From positions 44,526-108,525 of the forward strand of contig NZ_NRRS01000004.1 in NCBI RefSeq assembly GCF_016583795.1: a DNA stretch of 64,000 bases. The letters run 5' to 3'. The stretch's first letter is position 1. Each line of letters opens with the position of its first letter. This stretch comes from Rhabdochromatium marinum (GTDB lineage Bacteria; Pseudomonadota; Gammaproteobacteria; Chromatiales; Chromatiaceae). The notes beneath the pieces were generated by a model that saw only the letters and a list, made by a program, of their open reading frames with translations, had not been told where the DNA came from and made no database searches. Made by a program: the position numbers and the translations under genes. Below, piece after piece: positions 60,106 to 64,000 of this stretch.

Positions 60106-62466
60106 ATGACCGAAACTGTGCGTTGGTTGAGCGATTTGGGCATGGATGATGTGCCCATCGTGGGCGGCAAGAATGCCTCACTGGGCGAAATGATTCAGCA
60201 CCTAACCAAGGTTGGAGTGCAGGTACCAGGTGGCTTTGCGACTACGGCTCAAGCGTATCGCGACTTTCTTGCTGTCGATGGGCTGGATGCCAAAATCGCC
60301 GCCGAACTGGAAAGCCTGGATGTTGAAGACATCAGCGCGCTGAGCGAAGCTGGCCCGCGCATTCGCGGCTGGATCATGGCGCAGCCCTTTCCACCGGCGC
60401 TGGAAGCGGCCATTGACAGTGCCTTTGCCACCCTGACCGCCGATGCGGCGGAAGCCTCCTGGGCGGTGCGTTCCTCGGCCACGGCGGAGGATCTGCCCGA
60501 TGCCTCCTTTGCCGGCCAACAGGAGACCTTCCTGAACGTCCAGGGACTCGACAACATCAAGCATGCCATCAAGGAGGTCTTCGCCTCCCTGTACAACGAC
60601 CGTGCCATCTCTTACCGAGTGCATCAGGGCTTCACCCATGCCGAGGTGGCGCTGTCCGCTGGCGTTCAGCGCATGGTGCGCTCGGATCTGGCGGCCAGCG
60701 GGGTCATGTTCACCCTTGATACCGAATCTGGCTTCCGCGACGCCGTCTTTATCACCGCCAGCTACGGCCTGGGCGAAATGGTGGTGCAGGGCGCCGTGAA
60801 CCCGGATGAATTCTATGTGCACAAGCCAACGCTGGCGGCTGGACGCCCGGCGGTGCTGCGGCGCGGTGTGGGTGACAAAGCTGTGCGTATGGTTTATGCC
60901 GAATCCGGCAGCCAGTCGCCAGTGCGCACCGAGGATGTGCCCGCCGAACTTTGTCAGCGCTTCTGTATCACCGATGAGGAAGTCGAGGCACTCGCCCGCC
61001 AGGCGGTGCTGATTGAGCAACACTATGGCCGCCCGATGGACATCGAATGGGCCAAGGACGGCCATGATGGCCAGCTCTATGTGGTGCAGGCGCGCCCGGA
61101 AACGGTGCAAAGTCGCACCGGCGGGGTCTTGGAACGCTACCGGCTGCTGCAAAGCGGCTCAGTGATCGCCAGCGGACGCAGTATTGGCAACCGCATCGGC
61201 GCTGGCAAGGCTCGCGTAGTGACTTCGCTGACGCAGATGGATCAGGTGCAAGCTGGAGATGTGCTGGTTGCCGACATGACCGATCCCGACTGGGAGCCGG
61301 TGATGAAGCGCGCGGCCGCTATTGTCACCAACCGCGGCGGGCGCACCTGCCATGCCGCCATCATCGCGCGCGAGCTGGGCGTACCGGCCGTGGTCGGCTG
61401 CAACGACGCCACCAGCCGCATTGCCGAGGGCGCCGAGGTCACTGTGTCCTGCGCCGAAGGCGACACCGGCTACGTCTATCAGGGGGTGCTGGAATTTGAG
61501 CACAAGACCGTGGCACTGGAGAAAATGCCCGAGGTGCCGGTCAAGGTGATGATGAACGTCGGCAACCCCGAACGTGCCTTCGCCTTTGCCGCCATGCCCA
61601 ACGCTGGAGTCGGCCTGGCGCGGCTGGAGTTCATCATCAACAATATGATTGGCATCCACCCCAAGGCACTGCTGGAGTACGAGGCCCTGCCCAGTGATCT
61701 CAAGGCCGAGATCGGCCCGCGCATCGCCGCTTATCCAGGGCCGCGTGAGTTTTTCGTCATGCGCTTGGTCGAAGGGATTGCCACCCTGGCGGCCGCCTTT
61801 GCGCCTCATCCGGTCATAGTGCGCATGTCGGATTTCAAATCGAACGAATACGCCAACCTGATCGCCGGGCCGCGCTACGAGCCGCACGAAGAAAACCCCA
61901 TGATCGGCTTCCGTGGCGCCGGGCGCTATCTGTCACCCGACTTCCAGGACTGCTTTGCCATGGAATGCGAGGCCTTGCGGATCGTGCGCGAAACCATGGG
62001 CCTAACCAATGTGCAGATCATGATCCCCTTCGTGCGCACCCTGGCCCAAGCCAAGGGCGTCACGGAAGTCCTGGCGGCGCAAGGGCTCAAGCGCGGGGAG
62101 CATGACCTCAAACTGATCATGATGTGCGAGATTCCCTCCAACGCCGTGTTGGCTGAGGAATTTTTGCAGTATTTTGACGGTTTCTCCATCGGCTCCAACG
62201 ACATGACCCAACTCACTCTGGGCCTCGACCGTGACTCCAGCCTGGTGGCAGAGTCCTTCGACGAGCGCGACCCGGCAGTGAAGAAAATGCTCGAAATGGC
62301 CATCACCGCCTGCCGTGCGCAGGGCAAATACGTCGGCATCTGCGGTCAGGGCCCCTCAGATCATCCCGATCTGGCCGACTGGCTGGTCAAACAGAACATC
62401 AGCAGCGTATCGCTGAATCCGGATACCGTGGTTGATACCTGGCTCTATTTGGCTGAACAAAGCTGA
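60106..62466 (+). CDS. ppsA: Phosphoenolpyruvate synthase
   Basis: 786 residues, the usual length. The N-terminal ATP-grasp domain has [14 protein letters not shown] and [26 protein letters not shown]. The phosphohistidine is in [21 protein letters not shown], and the PEP-utilising barrel ends in the catalytic Cys of [19 protein letters not shown]. It makes PEP from pyruvate and ATP for gluconeogenesis. AGGTGACTGTAA precedes the ATG. It is the last gene with core-like composition in the window. Confidence 0.97.
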   Translation: MTETVRWLSDLGMDDVPIVGGKNASLGEMIQHLTKVGVQVPGGFATTAQAYRDFLAVDGLDAKIAAELESLDVEDISALSEAGPRIRGWIMAQPFPPALEAAIDSAFATLTADAAEASWAVRSSATAEDLPDASFAGQQETFLNVQGLDNIKHAIKEVFASLYNDRAISYRVHQGFTHAEVALSAGVQRMVRSDLAASGVMFTLDTESGFRDAVFITASYGLGEMVVQGAVNPDEFYVHKPTLAAGRPAVLRRGVGDKAVRMVYAESGSQSPVRTEDVPAELCQRFCITDEEVEALARQAVLIEQHYGRPMDIEWAKDGHDGQLYVVQARPETVQSRTGGVLERYRLLQSGSVIASGRSIGNRIGAGKARVVTSLTQMDQVQAGDVLVADMTDPDWEPVMKRAAAIVTNRGGRTCHAAIIARELGVPAVVGCNDATSRIAEGAEVTVSCAEGDTGYVYQGVLEFEHKTVALEKMPEVPVKVMMNVGNPERAFAFAAMPNAGVGLARLEFIINNMIGIHPKALLEYEALPSDLKAEIGPRIAAYPGPREFFVMRLVEGIATLAAAFAPHPVIVRMSDFKSNEYANLIAGPRYEPHEENPMIGFRGAGRYLSPDFQDCFAMECEALRIVRETMGLTNVQIMIPFVRTLAQAKGVTEVLAAQGLKRGEHDLKLIMMCEIPSNAVLAEEFLQYFDGFSIGSNDMTQLTLGLDRDSSLVAESFDERDPAVKKMLEMAITACRAQGKYVGICGQGPSDHPDLADWLVKQNISSVSLNPDTVVDTWLYLAEQS

Positions 62467-62496
62467 GCTGAGCCTGCTGCAGCGCGTAGCGCCGAT

Positions 62497-62548
62497 GGGT
62501 CGCGAAGGAGTGATGCGGACCATGACCGTTCACCTTCTTCGCGATCCC
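62497..62548. repeat. Imperfect inverted repeat after ppsA
   Basis: GGGTCGCGAAG and CTTCGCGATCCC form an 11-bp stem with one bulge around a 29-nt loop, 31 nt after the ppsA stop. There is no T-run. It could be the ppsA 3' hairpin or a repeat remnant. Confidence 0.5.
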
Positions 62549-62673
62549 TGCGTGTTGCAGCGGCGCCTTCGCAATTACCAGAAAATTCTGTATAGCATCG
62601 ACAACCTGCACAAATTACCAGCCCGCAATTCTGTCTAGTCGGCCCATCTTCTACAGATGGTTGTTCACATCCT

Positions 62674-62764
62674 GGTAGTGCCCTGACCTGCAGGACGATC
62701 GTCGCTAATAACATTGATTTTAATGGTTTTATTTTAATTTCACCCTGCAGATCGGGGCACTACC
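62674..62764. mobile_element. 91-bp inverted-repeat element (MITE-like or transposon-end remnant)
   Basis: The 21-bp ends GGTAGTGCCCTGACCTGCAGG and, inverted at 62744-62764, GGTAGTGCCCCGATCTGCAGG match at 19 of 21 positions. The 49-nt centre is AT-rich (about 62706-62740). The flanking bases show no convincing target duplication. No transposase lies nearby. It adjoins the intron fragment directly. Confidence 0.55.
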
Positions 62765-63036
62765 GCGACATGAACGCTCTCTGCACAACCTCGCCATTTA
62801 CCGTACCCAGGTTGGATCACCGGGCTTCGCTATCTGTGGCTAGCGCGTCCCGGCCCGGCCTTCGATGACGTTTCTGTTCGTAGGCTCGCAGATGTGCTCC
62901 AGGCTTCCTTCAGACCTCGCCTCGCAGCTCAGCCCTTGCCTGTCGCTAGTCGTTGCCGCCTGATTAGAAACCAGGCGGTGATTCTCCTACAGGGAACTTG
63001 CACCCCATCAGTTCATGCCCATGCCGGGCGTACCAC
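62765..63036 (-). ncRNA. Truncated group II intron, 5' domain I part
   Basis: On the minus strand the sequence starts near GTGGTACGCCCGGCATGGGC and continues with GATGGGGTGCAAGTTCCC, then a CCGCCTG/CAGGCGG stem (62956-62978). Further on come GAGGTCTGAAGGAAGC and ACGAACAGAAACG, segments known from domain I of bacterial group II introns. The sequence stops at the inverted-repeat element. There is no reverse-transcriptase frame and no domain V, so the intron cannot splice alone. The exact 5' end is uncertain, since the usual GUGYG start is altered. Confidence 0.72.
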
Positions 63037-63102
63037 AATGCTATAAACTCGGACGAATTTTCGTTCGTTCCGCTCACTACAAACGCGCCGGTTACGGCTG
63101 GC

Positions 63103-63109
63103 GTTGTGT
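63103..63109 (+). other. Integron recombination core site, start of the GFA cassette
   Basis: GTTGTGT is preceded by GC, as in cassette boundaries (GCGTT...). It is the exact reverse complement of ACACAAC at 63565-63571, the left end of the attC behind the next gene. In integron cassettes the first bases are complementary to the left core of the cassette's own attC, as seen here. A short hairpin, GCCG-GTTA-CGGC (63087-63098 region), directly precedes it and may be what is left of the previous attC. Confidence 0.7.
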
Positions 63110-63149
63110 GCAAATGATTTATCAGCCGTAATCTAGAGGAATTTCACAT

Positions 63150-63560
63150 ATGAGTATTAAGTCAGGATCATGCCTATGTGGTGAAGTCAATTTCGAAATA
63201 GAAGGCGATTTTGATAATTTCTATCTTTGTCATTGTAGCTGGTGCCGAAAAGATACTGGCTCGGCTCATGGTGCTAATCTTTTTTCTTCTTCTGCAAAGT
63301 TAAAATGGTTATCAGGACAGAATAAAATCACAAATTTTACTTTGCCTTCAACTCAACACACGAAATCATTTTGCTCAATTTGCGGATCCGCCCTTCCAAA
63401 TATTCAATTTGAAGAGAAGCTTCTGGTAGTTCCCGCTGGAAGCCTTGATTGTGATATCCACATCACACCTACCGCTCACATTTTTATTTCGAGCAAAGCA
63501 AATTGGGATAAAGATTTTTATAAATTACCTATGATAGAGACTTTGCCATCATCAGCATAA
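63150..63560 (+). CDS. GFA family (glutathione-dependent formaldehyde-activating/CENP-V) protein, integron cassette gene
   Basis: 136 residues. Zinc-binding motifs of the GFA fold are complete: GSCLCGEVNFEIEG, CHCSWCRKDTGSA and FCSICGS. The protein ends with PTAHIFISSKANWDKDFYKLP, usual for the family. The enzymatic role of most GFA proteins is unknown; formaldehyde chemistry is shown only for some. The gene is AT-rich, unlike the genome, and lies alone between a GTTGTGT core site and a 59-bp attC, so it is a gene cassette. GAGGAA precedes the ATG. Confidence 0.92.
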   Translation: MSIKSGSCLCGEVNFEIEGDFDNFYLCHCSWCRKDTGSAHGANLFSSSAKLKWLSGQNKITNFTLPSTQHTKSFCSICGSALPNIQFEEKLLVVPAGSLDCDIHITPTAHIFISSKANWDKDFYKLPMIETLPSSA

Positions 63561-63564
63561 AACC

Positions 63565-63623
63565 ACACAACAAAGCTATTTCAGCCGACGCAAAAAACGG
63601 CGCAGCTCAACTCCGCGTTAGGG
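63565..63623 (+). repeat. attC recombination site (59-base element)
   Basis: The site is 59 bp from ACACAAC to GTTAGGG. It contains CAGCCGACGC and GGCGCAGCTCAACTCCGC around a short A-rich loop and ends in GCGTTAGGGC. The order and the sequence closely follow class 1-type 59-base elements (GCCGACGC...GGCGCGGCTTAACTC...GCGTTAG). It starts 5 nt after the GFA stop codon. The crossover would be between G63617 and T63618. Confidence 0.88.
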
Positions 63624-63805
63624 CGCTAAAACGATAACTCGAACGTATACAGCATTACAACGGACTTCAAACGCTATCATCCGAAGAAGTCGCTGGTGTT
63701 CACGAACTATTGGTTGAAGACTTCTTGACAAGCAAGGACCCAATCCAGGGTCGGTTTAGGCTTGGCTTCACGTTATGTGAAAATATTTATTTGCAAGAGG
63801 GAAAT
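63624..63805 (+). pseudogene. Start of a second cassette, possible Doc/Fic-type fragment
   Basis: After the attC, a frame without a start codon reads LERIQHYNGLQTLSSEEV and then AGVHELLVEDFLTSKDPI. This pattern resembles the N-terminus of Doc/Fic-family proteins (LSxEEVxxIHxxLVxxF...DPI). Similarity is lost after DPIQ. The fragment probably is a decayed cassette gene. The call rests on pattern memory only. Confidence 0.25.
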
Positions 63806-63919
63806 ATGTTGGGAATTTTTATAGATTTTAATGCTATGATTGCTTTTTTTGTAATTGTGATAGCTTCTTTCTCGGCCTTGATCATCCCTCGGTCCAAAAC
63901 CAACAATTTCAGTAGGTGA
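63806..63919 (+). CDS. Possible small single-helix membrane protein
   Basis: 37 residues from the ATG at 63806, with AGAGGG 4-5 nt upstream. Nearly the whole peptide is one hydrophobic helix (FNAMIAFFVIVIASFSALII), ending in basic and polar residues. It is AT-rich like the GFA cassette. The frame is open further upstream to a TTG at 63710 and beyond. No family is recognised and no attC follows before the window ends. Confidence 0.35.
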   Translation: MLGIFIDFNAMIAFFVIVIASFSALIIPRSKTNNFSR

Positions 63920-64000
63920 TCAGCGCGAGGCATGGGGCGGCAGGAGTCCGGGAAAGGCGTAGTCTTGGAGGTGCAACCCAACCCAAGGACAGCGCCGATG

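Noticed and set aside
60202..61152. 316-codon open frame on the minus strand
   Set aside because: Antisense of ppsA; no ribosome site or recognisable domain.
63037..63102. Complete upstream attC before the GFA cassette
   Set aside because: A short hairpin is present but no left core RYYYAAC at a suitable distance, so only the right core site is called.
63920..64000. Second intron or transposon end at the window edge
   Set aside because: The sequence changes in composition but shows no motif that I can name with confidence.

Overview
The window comes from a motile gammaproteobacterium, most likely a purple sulfur bacterium (Chromatiaceae or a close relative). The flagellar and chemotaxis gene order is the gammaproteobacterial one. 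The strongest lifestyle clue is a secreted Gly/Tyr-rich protein at 44317-44685 that looks like a sulfur globule envelope protein. Core genes follow proteobacterial synteny (glyQ-glyS, glnA-ntrB-ntrC, rhodanese-secB-gpsA-trmL). Most of the sequence is GC-rich with dense, often overlapping genes. The last ~1.3 kb is AT-rich, gene-poor and mobile in character.

Region 1 (1-18.4 kb) is one motility locus. It opens with the end of a chemotaxis cluster (cheB 3' part, cheW, a DUF2802 gene), converging on an flhB-like gene and a fliK-type gene. Then come flgN, flgM and flgA on the minus strand and cheV, cheR and flgBCDEFGHIJKL on the plus strand. Promoter-like sites fit a sigma-54/sigma-28 hierarchy: sigma-54 sites before flgA and flgB, and a sigma-28 site before flgM.

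Region 2 (18.4-30.5 kb) holds a minus-strand glyQ-glyS-MazG-like-gmhB-acyltransferase operon, a divergent CDF metal transporter, and the nitrogen block glnA-ntrB-ntrC. glnA is preceded by two or three NtrC-type sites and a sigma-54 promoter and ends in a strong terminator. trmL and two uncharacterised small genes follow.

Region 3 (30.5-44.3 kb) carries gpsA, secB, a rhodanese and an ArsR-type regulator with the cysteine pair of persulfide sensors, then envC, a CtpA protease, a DJ-1 family gene, a sulfotransferase-like gene and two polysaccharide genes (WecA/WbpL-like and WbpM-like). A decayed c-type cytochrome fragment separates these from a gspE-gspF pair.

Region 4 (44.3-62.5 kb) holds the sulfur globule protein, skp, a YdcH-like protein, a solute-binding protein, a PH-domain membrane protein, a lipoprotein, treZ, a GNAT protein, two tandem OmpA-like proteins, purB, acnA, znuC-znuB under a near-perfect Zur box, a TrpB2-type gene and ppsA.

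Region 5 (62.5-64.0 kb) is the accessory tail: a 91-bp inverted-repeat element, a truncated group II intron on the minus strand, and an integron gene cassette. The cassette encodes a GFA-family protein, starts at a GTTGTGT core site and ends in a 59-bp attC. A decayed second cassette follows. No integron integrase lies in the window. No tRNA, rRNA or CRISPR array was seen.
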